A program made the position numbers and the translations under genes. From the NCBI GenBank assembly GCA_040401595.1, contig JBBAOE010000019.1:9517-73516 (forward strand): DNA of 64,000 bases. Reading direction: 5' to 3'. Position 1 is the stretch's first letter, and the number at the start of each line of letters is the position of its first letter. The notes under the pieces are model-generated. The model saw only the letters and a program-made list of their open reading frames with translations, searched no databases and had not been told where the DNA came from. Source of the DNA: RFPW01 sp040401595. Its GTDB lineage: Bacteria; Pseudomonadota; Gammaproteobacteria; Burkholderiales; Burkholderiaceae_E. This document shows positions 8,687 through 20,206 of the stretch, in pieces.

Positions 8687-9256
8687 ATGGCATCCAGACA
8701 GGAACTGTCCGACTTCTTATCGTCGGTCGAACGACGTGCGTTCAAGCAGGCGGTTTTCGCCGTGCGCGACGACGACACTGCGCTCGACCTGGTTCAGGAC
8801 GCGATGATGCGTCTGTCCGAGCGCTACGGGGACAAGCCAGCCGAAGAGCTGCCGATGCTCTTCCAGCGCATCCTGCAGAACCGGATTCACGACCACTTTC
8901 GCCGCAGCAAGGTTCGCAACCTCTGGGTGACCCTATGGTCCGCGCTGCGCGGTCCGGCGGGGGAGCCCGACGAAGAGTTCGACCCGCTCGATACCTTCGA
9001 GGCAGAAGAAGGCAGCCAGGCCGCGGAAAGCACGGAAGACCGCGTCGAGAGCGAGCAAACTGTCCGAATCATCGAAGAAGAAATCAAACGTCTGCCAACA
9101 CGTCAACGCGAAGCCTTCCTCCTGCGTTATTGGGAGGACCTGGACGTGGCCGAGACAGCCGCGGCGATGGGCTGCTCACAAGGTAGCGTCAAAACGCATT
9201 GCTCGCGGGCAACCCATTCATTAGCTGCCGCATTACGGTCCCGGGGAATTAAATGA
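8687..9256 (+). CDS. ECF-type RNA polymerase sigma factor
   Basis: 189 residues. The region 2 helix (about residues 20-60: FAVRDDDTALDLVQDAMMRL, then FQRILQNRIHDHFRR) binds core polymerase and the -10 element. Region 4 (about 135-185: LPTRQREAFLLRYWEDLDV, AAMGCSQGSVKTH) is the helix-turn-helix. A long acidic linker rich in Glu and Asp joins them (about 95-130). It starts a four-gene plus-strand operon, overlaps the next gene by 4 bases (ATGA) and diverges from ilvB. No canonical anti-sigma gene follows; the adjacent small membrane protein is the best candidate. Target genes are unknown. Confidence 0.9.
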   Translation: MASRQELSDFLSSVERRAFKQAVFAVRDDDTALDLVQDAMMRLSERYGDKPAEELPMLFQRILQNRIHDHFRRSKVRNLWVTLWSALRGPAGEPDEEFDPLDTFEAEEGSQAAESTEDRVESEQTVRIIEEEIKRLPTRQREAFLLRYWEDLDVAETAAAMGCSQGSVKTHCSRATHSLAAALRSRGIK

Positions 9257-9696
9257 TGAAAAACACTTCTTTTCGCTCCTCCCGCCCCGCCCGCCCCGCC
9301 GACGCGCTCACCCGCCGGGTGTTGGGTGCGCTCGATTCCGGCGCGGATCGGCTGCCCTATCGCGTCACCCACCGTCTGCAACTCGCCCGCCAGGCGGCGA
9401 TGTCCGCCCATGCCGCCGTCGTTGAGACGGTCCACGCAGGCGCGCTCTCAACGGTCCATGCGGGGTCGGGCGTCCGATCCGGCAGCGGCCAACCCTCGTT
9501 GCCATGGCGCCTGCTGGCGACCTTGCTGCCACTCGCGGCGATCATCGCGGGTTTCATCACCATTGCTGATATCGGGGATGCCCTAGAGGCGGATGAAACC
9601 GCCGAGATCGACGAAGCGGTCCTGACGGATGAGGTCCCGATTGCGGCCTACGCGGATCACGGTTTCGGGGTCTTCCTGAAGAACAACCGGCCCTGA
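9253..9696 (+). CDS. DUF3619-family small membrane protein
   Basis: 147 residues. The first half is Arg/Ala-rich and cytoplasmic (DALTRRVLGALDSGADRLPY, RVTHRLQLARQAAM); there is one membrane helix (about residues 84-102) and an acidic C-terminal tail. The layout fits DUF3619, a family found beside this ECF sigma factor in Betaproteobacteria. Its start overlaps the sigma-factor stop by 4 bases, implying translational coupling, and its single-helix topology would suit an anti-sigma factor. That role is inference; no ZAS zinc motif is present. Confidence 0.75.
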   Translation: MMKNTSFRSSRPARPADALTRRVLGALDSGADRLPYRVTHRLQLARQAAMSAHAAVVETVHAGALSTVHAGSGVRSGSGQPSLPWRLLATLLPLAAIIAGFITIADIGDALEADETAEIDEAVLTDEVPIAAYADHGFGVFLKNNRP

Positions 9697-9707
9697 AGGC
9701 GCCAGCC

Positions 9708-10532
9708 ATGCGAACCGGCCCAGCCATCGCGATCGGGATCGGCATTGCCGTTGCCGTCGGGGCGGGAACCGGTCTCGCGCTGAAATTTCGGTCCAAGATC
9801 GCGTCGGCGCCGGTCGAAGCCCAAAACACGAGAACCAGCGGGTCGGCGCCACCACCAGTGCGCTCGGCCCTCCTGCCAGCGCCGGTCGTCCCGCGCTGGG
9901 ACTCCCTTCAACCGGCTCAGCAGGCCTTGCTCGCGCCGTTCCGGGACTCCTGGAACACTTTGCCAGACGCTGAACAACGAGCCTGGGCCGAACTCGCGCT
10001 GCGCTTTCCGCGCCTGGCTGAAGATCAGCAAGAGCGTGCCCGCAAACGCGTTGAGGAATGGGCGGCCCTGACCCCGGAACAACGACAGTTGGCGCGCAGC
10101 AACTACCGGTTGGCCAAAGCGCTGCCGCCCGAGGCCCGGGTCCAGCAGTACGAGGCGTACCGGGAACTAACTCCCGAGCAGCGAGGTGTGCTGCGCTCAG
10201 CTGGCAGCACCAGTAACACAGCGGCCGCACTGGCAAGCCCGACGGTCGGCCTGGCCAAAGATGCCGCTCAACCGATGCCGCGTGACCAGACCCTTCGGCG
10301 CCTGCCACCGCCTGCACCCGAAGATTCTGGATCGGGCGATGCCATCGTGGCGGGAACCGGCGGCAGTAGTGCGCCATCGTCCGAATCGGGTTCGGCAGGC
10401 GCCTCGGATACCCAGGTCATCGAGGCGGCAGCGCAATCTTCCGGCAATCTGCCCGGATCGGCTGGAACCGGAAGTTCCGGCACCACTGCCGCCGCGCCTG
10501 CTTCTGGTTCGGCCACAACGCCGTCCAATTGA
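9708..10532 (+). CDS. DUF3106 domain protein, probably exported
   Basis: 274 residues. An N-terminal hydrophobic segment (about residues 5-24) looks like a signal anchor or signal peptide. A central domain (about 65-160) has repeated W-x-x-L-x-P-x-Q-Q motifs: WDSLQPAQQALLAPF, WAALTPEQRQLARSNY and YRELTPEQRGVL. This pattern is typical of DUF3106. The last 100 residues are low-complexity Ser/Gly/Ala/Thr. It lies 11 bases after the DUF3619 gene and overlaps the RDD gene by 4 bases. Function is unknown; a periplasmic sensor or partner of the sigma system is possible. Confidence 0.75.
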   Translation: MRTGPAIAIGIGIAVAVGAGTGLALKFRSKIASAPVEAQNTRTSGSAPPPVRSALLPAPVVPRWDSLQPAQQALLAPFRDSWNTLPDAEQRAWAELALRFPRLAEDQQERARKRVEEWAALTPEQRQLARSNYRLAKALPPEARVQQYEAYRELTPEQRGVLRSAGSTSNTAAALASPTVGLAKDAAQPMPRDQTLRRLPPPAPEDSGSGDAIVAGTGGSSAPSSESGSAGASDTQVIEAAAQSSGNLPGSAGTGSSGTTAAAPASGSATTPSN

Positions 10533-11125
10533 CGTTCTCCCCCGTGCAAGCGGCTGGTCCGTGGCGCCGCTTGATGGCGTTCACCTACGAAGGCGTCCTG
10601 CTGTTTGGCGTCGTCTTCTTCTTTGGCTATGCCTTCAGCGCGCTGACCCGCCACCAGAACCAGTCCGAGGTGTTGCGCTGGGCGTTTCAGGCCTGGATTT
10701 TTCTCGTTCTCGGGGTCTATTTCGTCTGGTCGTGGAGCGCTGGACGCCGCACGCTACCGATGAAGACCGTTGGCTTGCGTGTCCTGGGCCCGCAGGCCGA
10801 GGCACTTTCGCTCGGCCGAGCACTGGCCCGCTATGTGTGCGCGTGGGTCACCATCGTATTGCCGCTTTGGGTTGCGGCTCAAGTCAACGCGTGGCTGGCA
10901 GTGTTACTGGGCGCAGCAAGCATGGTCTGCGTCGTCGTCGACCGCAGGCACAGGGCCCCGTGGGATTTCGCCGCCGGGACTCTGCTCGTCTACGACCCGT
11001 CAACCGAGCCGGGTAAAGCGTTACCGGGCAAGGCGGACCCGGTTCAGACGGAGCCGGGCAATGCAGGGCCAGGCAAAGCGAAACCGGGCAACGCCGAACC
11101 CAATCCGCCGACTCAAGCGCACTGA
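10529..11125 (+). CDS. RDD-family membrane protein
   Basis: 198 residues. The N-terminal segment PWRRLMAFTYEGVLLFGVVF has the RDD-type Arg and acidic residues in helix 1. Two more helices follow (about residues 50-66 and 100-130), with the internal TLPMKTVGLRVLG motif typical of RDD proteins. The C-terminal 35 residues are a degenerate PGKA/PGNA repeat (about 11012-11105). It is the fourth gene of the ECF operon (ATGA overlap with DUF3106). RDD proteins are poorly defined; some act in transport or ion exchange. Confidence 0.8.
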   Translation: MTFSPVQAAGPWRRLMAFTYEGVLLFGVVFFFGYAFSALTRHQNQSEVLRWAFQAWIFLVLGVYFVWSWSAGRRTLPMKTVGLRVLGPQAEALSLGRALARYVCAWVTIVLPLWVAAQVNAWLAVLLGAASMVCVVVDRRHRAPWDFAAGTLLVYDPSTEPGKALPGKADPVQTEPGNAGPGKAKPGNAEPNPPTQAH

Positions 11126-11183
11126 CGGGACCAGCCCGAAGGCGCCTTTGGCTTGGTGATTCCCTCGCGGGTGGCGCGAGTGG

Positions 11184-13448
11184 CTAAGGGCGTACGCAGT
11201 CCACAAAATACTGGTCCGGCTGACCCGGGTTCTTCTCGACCACCAGGCCGTGCACGTCCGTGCCAAATCCTGGCACCCGGTGGTTGAACTCGCGCACGAA
11301 CTTCAGATATTCGACAATCCCGCGGTTAAAGCGCTCGCCCGGAATCAGCAACGGGATGCCTGGTGGGTAGGGCGTCACCAGCATGGTCGTGATCCGGCCT
11401 TCGAGATCGTCGATCGCGACCCGATCAACCCGCCGATGCGCCAGGCACTCAAAGGCGTCTGACGGCTTCATCACGGGCTCCATGGTCGTCAGGTACATCT
11501 CGGTGGTGACCCGGGCGACATCATGGCGGCCGTATTCTTCGTGGATGCGCTGTGCGAGATCCCGCAGACCGACCCGTTCATAGGTTGGGTAGGCCTGAAC
11601 AAATTCGGGCATGACCCGCCACAGCGGCTGATTCGCGTCGTAATCGGCCTTGAACTGCTGCAATTCGGTCACCAGCGTGTTCCAGCGCCCTTTCGTGATC
11701 CCAATCGTAAACATGACGAAAAAGGAATAGAGACCGGTCTTTTCGACGATCACACCATGTTCCGCCAGATACTTGGTCACGAGTGCAGCCGGGATTCCGC
11801 TCTCGGCAAAACGCCCGTCGATCCCCAGACCTGGCGTGACAATCGTTGCCTTGATGGGGTCGAGCATGTTGAAGCCCGCCTCGACCGGCCCGAACCCGTG
11901 CCAGGCGTCATTGCCCTCCAAGAACCAGTCTTCACGCGAGCCAATGCCACGGCGCGCCAGGTCTTGCGGGCCCCAGACCTGAAACCACCAGGATTCGTCG
12001 CCCAGTTCCGCATCCACTTTTCGCATGGCGCGGCGGAACTCCAGGGCTTCAAAAATGCTTTCTTCGACCAGGGCTGCCCCACCGGGCGGCTCCATCATCG
12101 CGGCCGCCACGTCGCAACTGGCAATGATGGCGTACTGCGGACTGGTCGAGGTGTGCATCAAAAAGGCTTCGTTAAACCGATGCCGATCGAGCGCGCGGTT
12201 TTTGCTGTCCTGCACCAGGATCTGGGAGGCCTGGGAGAGCCCCGCGAGCAGTTTGTGCGTGGACTGGGTGGCAAAAATCAGGGTGTCTTCGCTGCGCGGC
12301 CGGTTCGCGCCGATGGCGTGCATCTCGTGATAAAACGGGTGAAAAGCCGCATGCGGCAACCAGGCCTCGTCGAAATGCAGGTTTTCGATCGTCCCCTCCA
12401 GCGTTTCCTTGATCCGCTCGACGTTGTAGAGCACGCCGTCGTAGGTGCTCTGCGTAATGGTCATCACCGGGGGCCGCGCGTTTTTATTCTTGACCAGCGG
12501 GTTGGCCTCGATCTTGGCCCGAATGCTTTCGGGCAAAAACTCACTGTGCGGAATCGGGCCGATGATGCCGAGGTGGTTGCGCGTGGGCTGCAGAAAAATC
12601 GGAATCGTTCCGGTCATCATCAGCGCATGGAGAACACTCTTGTGGCAGTTGCGGTCGACCACCACCACGTCATCGGTGGCGACACTGGCGTGCCAAACGA
12701 TCTTGTTACTGGTGCTGGTCCCGTTGGTAACAAAAAACAGATGGTCGCTACCAAAAATACGCGCGGCGTTGCGCTCGCTCGCTGCGACCGGCCCGGTATG
12801 GTCCAGCAGCTGCCCGAGTTCGTCCACCGCGTTGCAGACGTCGGCACGCAGCATGTTCTCGCCAAAAAACTGGTGAAACATCTGCCCGACTGGGTGTTTC
12901 AGAAATGCGACGCCACCGCTGTGCCCCGGACAGTGCCAGGAATACGAACCGTCATTGGCATAGTTGACGAGGGCCTTGAAAAAGGGCGGCGGTAACGAAT
13001 TGAGATAGGCCGTGGTCTCGCGGATGATGTAGCGGGCGACGAACTCCGGCGTGTCCTCGAACATGTGGATGAAGCCGTGCAGTTCGCGCAGCACGTCGCT
13101 CGGGATGTGCTGCGAGGTCCGGGTCTCACCAAACAGAAAGATCGGCACATCGGCATTGCGCCGACGGGTTTCCTGAATGAACTTGCGCAGATCCCGAATC
13201 GCCGCGGGTGCAGCCGATCCCTCGTCCTCATCCTCGGCCACTTCCTCGTCATCGATGGACACGATGAAGGCCGAGGCGCGTGCGGCTTGATTGGCCACCA
13301 TCGCAACATCGGTATAGGTGAATCCGCCAACCACCTCGGTGCCCGCGTCTTCGAGTGCTTTGGCCAGCGCGCGAATGCCCAGCCCGGAAGCGGAGTCCGA
13401 GCGCCAATCTTCGTCGATGATTACAACGGGAAATCGAAACTTCATCAT
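11184..13448 (-). CDS. Orn/Lys/Arg decarboxylase (PLP-dependent)
   Basis: About 754 residues with three parts. An N-terminal receiver-like wing domain begins MKFRFPVVIIDEDW. The fold-I PLP core contains the Schiff-base lysine in TQSTHKLLAGLSQASQ and the preceding LHFDEAWLPHAAFHPFY. A C-terminal domain completes it. Decarboxylates a basic amino acid to a polyamine or diamine; the substrate cannot be read from sequence. An open frame extends 108 codons upstream, but the ATG pair at 13448/13445 with GTGAG 7 bases before it fits family length. Confidence 0.92.
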   Translation of the reverse strand: MMKFRFPVVIIDEDWRSDSASGLGIRALAKALEDAGTEVVGGFTYTDVAMVANQAARASAFIVSIDDEEVAEDEDEGSAAPAAIRDLRKFIQETRRRNADVPIFLFGETRTSQHIPSDVLRELHGFIHMFEDTPEFVARYIIRETTAYLNSLPPPFFKALVNYANDGSYSWHCPGHSGGVAFLKHPVGQMFHQFFGENMLRADVCNAVDELGQLLDHTGPVAASERNAARIFGSDHLFFVTNGTSTSNKIVWHASVATDDVVVVDRNCHKSVLHALMMTGTIPIFLQPTRNHLGIIGPIPHSEFLPESIRAKIEANPLVKNKNARPPVMTITQSTYDGVLYNVERIKETLEGTIENLHFDEAWLPHAAFHPFYHEMHAIGANRPRSEDTLIFATQSTHKLLAGLSQASQILVQDSKNRALDRHRFNEAFLMHTSTSPQYAIIASCDVAAAMMEPPGGAALVEESIFEALEFRRAMRKVDAELGDESWWFQVWGPQDLARRGIGSREDWFLEGNDAWHGFGPVEAGFNMLDPIKATIVTPGLGIDGRFAESGIPAALVTKYLAEHGVIVEKTGLYSFFVMFTIGITKGRWNTLVTELQQFKADYDANQPLWRVMPEFVQAYPTYERVGLRDLAQRIHEEYGRHDVARVTTEMYLTTMEPVMKPSDAFECLAHRRVDRVAIDDLEGRITTMLVTPYPPGIPLLIPGERFNRGIVEYLKFVREFNHRVPGFGTDVHGLVVEKNPGQPDQYFVDCVRP

Positions 13449-13585
13449 GGCAAGACTCACTCGTCTGGATGGCAGAGAGGCGGCCGGAAACCCAATCCCG
13501 AACCCTGCCCCCCTCAGGTTGAGGCGCGAACTTAGCATGACTCCCGGCTCCCCGCCGTATGATCGGCGCTCTGCTGGAGTTCCCC

Positions 13586-14527
13586 ATGCCGCTGAATCTT
13601 GAGAACCGTCTGGTCGTCGCGCTCTCCTCGCGAGCGCTATTTGATTTCGAGGCCGAAAATCGGCTGTTCGACCCGGCCGATGACCGCCCCTACATGCAGC
13701 TGCAACTGGATCGGGTCGCGATGGCTGCGGACGCAGGCATCGCATTGCCTCTGGTACGCAAGCTACTCGCATTCAATGATCCTGACCTCCCCGCAGACCA
13801 GCACCGGGTAGAAGTCGTGATCCTGTCGCGCAATGATCCGGCCAGCGGGCTGAGGGTCTTCAATTCCGCTGTCCACCATGGGCTCGCGATCGAACGTGGC
13901 GTCTTCACGCGCGGGCGCGCCCCCTGGGCTTATCTGCGCCCACTGCGGGCTGACCTCTTCTTGTCAGCCGAGCCTGGCGACGTCCGCGGTGCGCTTGAAG
14001 CCGGATTTGCCGGCGCACTGGTGTTTCCCGATTCGGCGCGGGCCGCTGGACGCCACCCCCATGAGGTACGGATTGCGTTCGACGGCGATGCGGTCCTTTT
14101 TTCGGACGAGGCCGAGCGTGTCTTTCAGGCACAAGGGCTCGATGCCTTTCAAAGCCATGAATCCGAGCGGGCCGATCAACCACTGAACCCGGGGCCTTTC
14201 AAACCCCTGCTGGAAGCGCTGCACCGGCTGCGGGCAGAACGAGGCGCCACCGAGCGGATGGGAATCCGCGTCGCCCTGGTCACGGCGCGCAGTGCACCGG
14301 CCCATGAACGCGCGATCCGCACGCTCATGCACTGGGGCGTCGATATCGATGAGGCGATGTTTCTGGGCGGGCTGGACAAGGGCGAGTTTCTGGCCGAATT
14401 CGAGCCGGACTTCTACTTCGACGACCACCCCAAGCACGTGGCCTCGGCTCGCCTCGTCGGGCCTACCGGCCATGTCATGGCGGGGGCCACGAATCCCCTA
14501 CCTGCCCCCCCGGAGCAGGCGTCCTGA
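13586..14527 (+). CDS. Cytosolic 5'-nucleotidase (NT5C1-like)
   Basis: About 313 residues resembling the vertebrate-type cytosolic 5'-nucleotidase I family found in many bacteria. Visible signatures are LVVALSSRALFDFEAENRLF, the HAD-like RIAFDGDAVLFSDEAERVFQ, ALVTARSAPAHERAIRTL and EFEPDFYFDDHPKHV. It dephosphorylates nucleoside monophosphates. The ATG at 13586 is preferred to one at 13559 because homologous sequence begins at PLNLENRLV. Its 3' end overlaps the convergent amidohydrolase gene by 30 bases. Confidence 0.85.
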   Translation: MPLNLENRLVVALSSRALFDFEAENRLFDPADDRPYMQLQLDRVAMAADAGIALPLVRKLLAFNDPDLPADQHRVEVVILSRNDPASGLRVFNSAVHHGLAIERGVFTRGRAPWAYLRPLRADLFLSAEPGDVRGALEAGFAGALVFPDSARAAGRHPHEVRIAFDGDAVLFSDEAERVFQAQGLDAFQSHESERADQPLNPGPFKPLLEALHRLRAERGATERMGIRVALVTARSAPAHERAIRTLMHWGVDIDEAMFLGGLDKGEFLAEFEPDFYFDDHPKHVASARLVGPTGHVMAGATNPLPAPPEQAS

Positions 14528-16180
14528 TCGCGGCGCATCCCGATCGATCCCCTGCGGCCCCACGACCCGCGCACCGTTAACCCAAACGCCGTGCACCCCG
14601 AGTCCAGGCGTATCGAGCCGGGCTCCGCCACCGGGCAAATCGTGCACGCGATGCTTGGGGCCACGACCCACGCGGGCTGGATCAAACAACAGAAGGTCCG
14701 CAGGCAACCCAGGGGCAATCCGACCGCGACCGTGAAGCCCAAGCGCAGCCGCACTGTCGCTTGTGAGCCGACGGATCGCCTCGGGGAGCCCCAACACGCC
14801 GAGATCCCGCGACCAGTGACCGAGCAGATGCAATCCGAAACCGGCGTCATTGAAAAACGTCAGGTGAGCCCCCGCATCCGACAGCGAAACGAGCGAGGCC
14901 GGATGCTGCAACATACGGGCGACCGCGGTTTCATCGGAATTGAGCAACACGGCGCTAAAGACCGTCGCCAGCCCCTCCTCGATCGCCAGATCCAGCATCA
15001 CATCGAGCGGATCGCGCCCGAGTTCTGCCGCGAGTTCGGCCAGGCTGCGCTGTTCCATCCAGGCGTGGCTGGCCTGCGCAACCTCGATCACCTGCACCTT
15101 GTCCCATTCCCCATTGAAAAGCCGGAAGGTCGCCGGGCGGGCAATTTCAGCCCGGACTGCATCGCGAAACGACGCCTCACCGAGTTTTGCAATCAGGGCT
15201 TCACCCTTGAGCGGGAGCGCCTCGCGCCAGGACTGCAGGCCCTCGACGGGATAGGGTGAAACCAGCGTGAAGTCGTTGGTCAACGGGCAGCATGACACCG
15301 CACCCCACATCGAACGGCCCCGCTGGCGCGCGGCCTCAATCGCATCCAGATCCGAAAACACGACTTCCGGGTTGGTGGAGTTGTGCAGCAGCGCCGCAAC
15401 GATAACCGGCCGACCGCTGTCGGCCGCGAGCTGTTCGAGAAAATCGATCCGAGTGTGACCGCCTTTGGTCAGCATGAAGACCCCGTGCCCCGCCTCACGC
15501 AGCGCCATCGTCAGGGTATGCAACTCGGTTTCGCAGGCGAGCCGTGAGGGCATCGGTCGCCCGGCTTCGCCATTGTGGGCGGGTGAGGTGCTGGTCGCAA
15601 ACCCGATGGCACCGGCTGCGAGCCCCTCGTCGACCAACCGCCGCATCGCGGCAATTTCGTCAGCGCTGGCCTGACGTTCGGTCGCCTCATCTCCCATGAC
15701 CCAGGTCCGTACCGATGAATGCCCGACAAAGGCCGCCAGATTGATGGCGCTTGATCGGCGTTCGAGCAGGTCGAGATACTGAGGCACCGTTTCGAATGAC
15801 CAATCAATCCCGGCGCGCAGTACGTCGAGCGACATCCCTTCGACCTGAGTCAGGTTGCGCATCACCCGGTCACGGTCGCCCGGTCTACAGGGCGCGATTG
15901 TGAATCCGCAATTCCCGATGACGGCGGTAGTGACTCCCAACGCCGGCGAAGGATTGCAAAACGGATCCCAGGTGACCTGCGCGTCATAGTGGGTGTGGTT
16001 ATCGACAATGCCGGGCATCAGGGCGAGGCCATCCGCGTCGATGGTCTGTCGCGACGACTCACCACGAGCCGGATCACTGATACTGACGATGCAGCCATCG
16101 CGCACGCCGACATCAACCCGTTGTGCCGGGGCCCCCGTGCCGTCGTACACTTGGGCATCCCGAATTTTAAGATCGAGCAT
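14498..16180 (-). CDS. N-acyl-D-amino-acid deacylase-like amidohydrolase
   Basis: 560 residues. The metal-binding motif PGIVDNHTHYDAQ (about residues 55-67) and the following GVTTAVIGNCGFTIAPC segment mark the D-aminoacylase branch of the amidohydrolase superfamily. SDAGAHLTFFNDAG supplies the late active-site aspartate. The C-terminal ASALGLHGRGRI-type region and PADLLLFDP strand close the beta-sandwich. Likely substrates are N-acyl-D-amino acids or related amides, but specificity is not readable. Monocistronic; convergent overlap with the 5'-nucleotidase gene. Confidence 0.85.
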   Translation of the reverse strand: MLDLKIRDAQVYDGTGAPAQRVDVGVRDGCIVSISDPARGESSRQTIDADGLALMPGIVDNHTHYDAQVTWDPFCNPSPALGVTTAVIGNCGFTIAPCRPGDRDRVMRNLTQVEGMSLDVLRAGIDWSFETVPQYLDLLERRSSAINLAAFVGHSSVRTWVMGDEATERQASADEIAAMRRLVDEGLAAGAIGFATSTSPAHNGEAGRPMPSRLACETELHTLTMALREAGHGVFMLTKGGHTRIDFLEQLAADSGRPVIVAALLHNSTNPEVVFSDLDAIEAARQRGRSMWGAVSCCPLTNDFTLVSPYPVEGLQSWREALPLKGEALIAKLGEASFRDAVRAEIARPATFRLFNGEWDKVQVIEVAQASHAWMEQRSLAELAAELGRDPLDVMLDLAIEEGLATVFSAVLLNSDETAVARMLQHPASLVSLSDAGAHLTFFNDAGFGLHLLGHWSRDLGVLGLPEAIRRLTSDSAAALGLHGRGRIAPGLPADLLLFDPARVGRGPKHRVHDLPGGGARLDTPGLGVHGVWVNGARVVGPQGIDRDAPRSGRLLRGGR

Positions 16181-16254
16181 GTCAGCACCTTGGACCGTTG
16201 CAATGTCGGCATCGTAACGACACGGACTGCTTTCGTACCCTGAGGAAGACCCGG

Positions 16255-17335
16255 ATGGACCTCAAACTGCTGCCTGCCTGCCTGCCCCCCCCAGCGTTGC
16301 GCCTGCGTTCCAACGTCGTTCCTGGCGGGCGCCTGCGTGGCCTGCCGAGCTGGACCCTGGTGGTACCGGCCGTCCTCCTGTTGCACGGATGCGTCACCCG
16401 AACCAGCGATCCAGCCCTCTCAGCCAGCCAACCCAAAGGGGCCGGAACCCAAGGTCTGCTGTTCCAGGTCGAAGCGGCCCGCAATGCCCCCCCGGCGACT
16501 TCTCCGATCGAAGCCCTGACGCTCTACCGGGACGCTCGCCGTGATCTGGATTCCGGCGACCAGACTTCTGCCATTGCCAAGCTGCGCCGGGTTCGCCAGC
16601 TCGATCCGACGCTTCTGGACGCAGCCAACGTGCTTGCGGTTGTCCTGGCTGAAGTCGGGGATCTCAATGGCGCATTGGCCCAGCTACAGGCAGTCCTGGC
16701 CGTGCGCCCTGACGATGCCGTCGCAACCGCCAACCTCGTCTTGGTGGCGGGACGCCTGGCGGAACGGCGCACCAAGGCTGCGGCCCTGGCGGCAGCCAAC
16801 CGCGCGGCCGTGACACCATCGCCCGCGTCGACGTCAGCCGTCCCTGCGTCTGCGGTCAGTTCAGTAAGCACGGTCACCCCAGGTCCCGATCCGATCGTTA
16901 AGGGACCTGAAATCAAGGGACCCGAAGTTAAGGGACCCAACGTCAAGGGACCCGACGTCAAAGCGGCCAAATCCGCACCGAAAAAGGGGCTGGCCGTGCC
17001 GGCCCGGGTCGAATTTCGCAACAGCACATCGGTCGCCGGACTGGCCAGGCGACTCTCGAAAGACTGTGCGCCGGGATTATTCGAGGAACGGATCCGGGTG
17101 GCAAACTGGACCACCGCGCGATTGCAGCAAACCGAGATTCAGTACCGGCCTGGCCAAGAGGCCAAAGCCGCCGAAACCGCCCAGCGACTGGGCTTATCGA
17201 CCAACGCCCTGCGCGCGCACGCGACGATGAGCGAGGGCGTCGACCTGCGGGTCCTGATTGGTGGGGACATGGCTCTCCAGCAAGCTTCTGGGTGCAAGCT
17301 GCCGGCTGACGCACCCGAGGGCGCCCCGGCCCCAG

Positions 17336-17361
<26 letters not shown>
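16255..17361 (+). CDS. TPR lipoprotein with C-terminal LytR_C-like domain
   Basis: About 368 residues. A long positively charged N-region precedes a hydrophobic stretch ending LLLHGC, a non-ideal lipobox (His at -2), so lipidation is probable, not certain. Residues about 85-150 form two TPR-like helices pairs (ALTLYRDARRDLDSGDQTSA, LNGALAQLQAVLAVRPDDA). A linker holds four copies of a V-K-G-P-x pentapeptide. The C-terminal 100 residues (VEFRNSTSVAGLARRLSKDC and onward) resemble the LytR_C fold. ATG at 16255 chosen; the frame is open to 16198. Its end overlaps clpB by 26 bases. Confidence 0.7.
16897..16962 (+). repeat. 15-bp in-frame tandem repeat in the TPR lipoprotein
   Basis: Four 15-base units of the form GTN AAG GGA CCN (G/A)A(A/C), plus a partial fifth, encode V/I-K-G-P-E/N/D. 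Copies differ at a few positions, so the expansion is not brand new. It lies in the linker between the TPR and C-terminal domains. Confidence 0.9.
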
Positions 17362-20098
<2,737 letters not shown>

Positions 20099-20160
20099 GG
20101 GCGGGACCCCCGTAGAGAATGAACCAACCAGTGAAAACGATTTTTCTGGTAACACCCGTG

Positions 20161-20188
20161 AAATAGGGCCAATAGCAGCAATTTCAAG
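20161..20188 (-). promoter_or_regulatory. Sigma-32 (heat-shock) promoter of clpB
   Basis: Minus strand reads CTTGAAA, 13 bases, then CCCTATTT. This matches the heat-shock consensus CTTGAAA-N13/14-CCCCATNT at most positions. The predicted transcript start would leave a leader of about 55 bases before the clpB ATG. The site lies in the short divergent gap between clpB and the antiporter gene. Confidence 0.8.
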
Positions 20189-20206
20189 GCCGGGAGGCCA
20201 GGCTGG

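Noticed and set aside
9583..10377. 264-codon minus-strand frame opposite the DUF3619 and DUF3106 genes
   Set aside because: The plus-strand genes form a coupled operon with recognisable families; the antisense frame has none.
11523..12995. 490-codon plus-strand frame opposite the Orn/Lys/Arg decarboxylase
   Set aside because: The minus-strand gene has all PLP motifs; the antisense translation is featureless.
13449..13772. 108-codon N-terminal extension of the decarboxylase
   Set aside because: The extension is Arg/Pro-rich without family similarity, and an ATG with a fair ribosome site gives the usual length.
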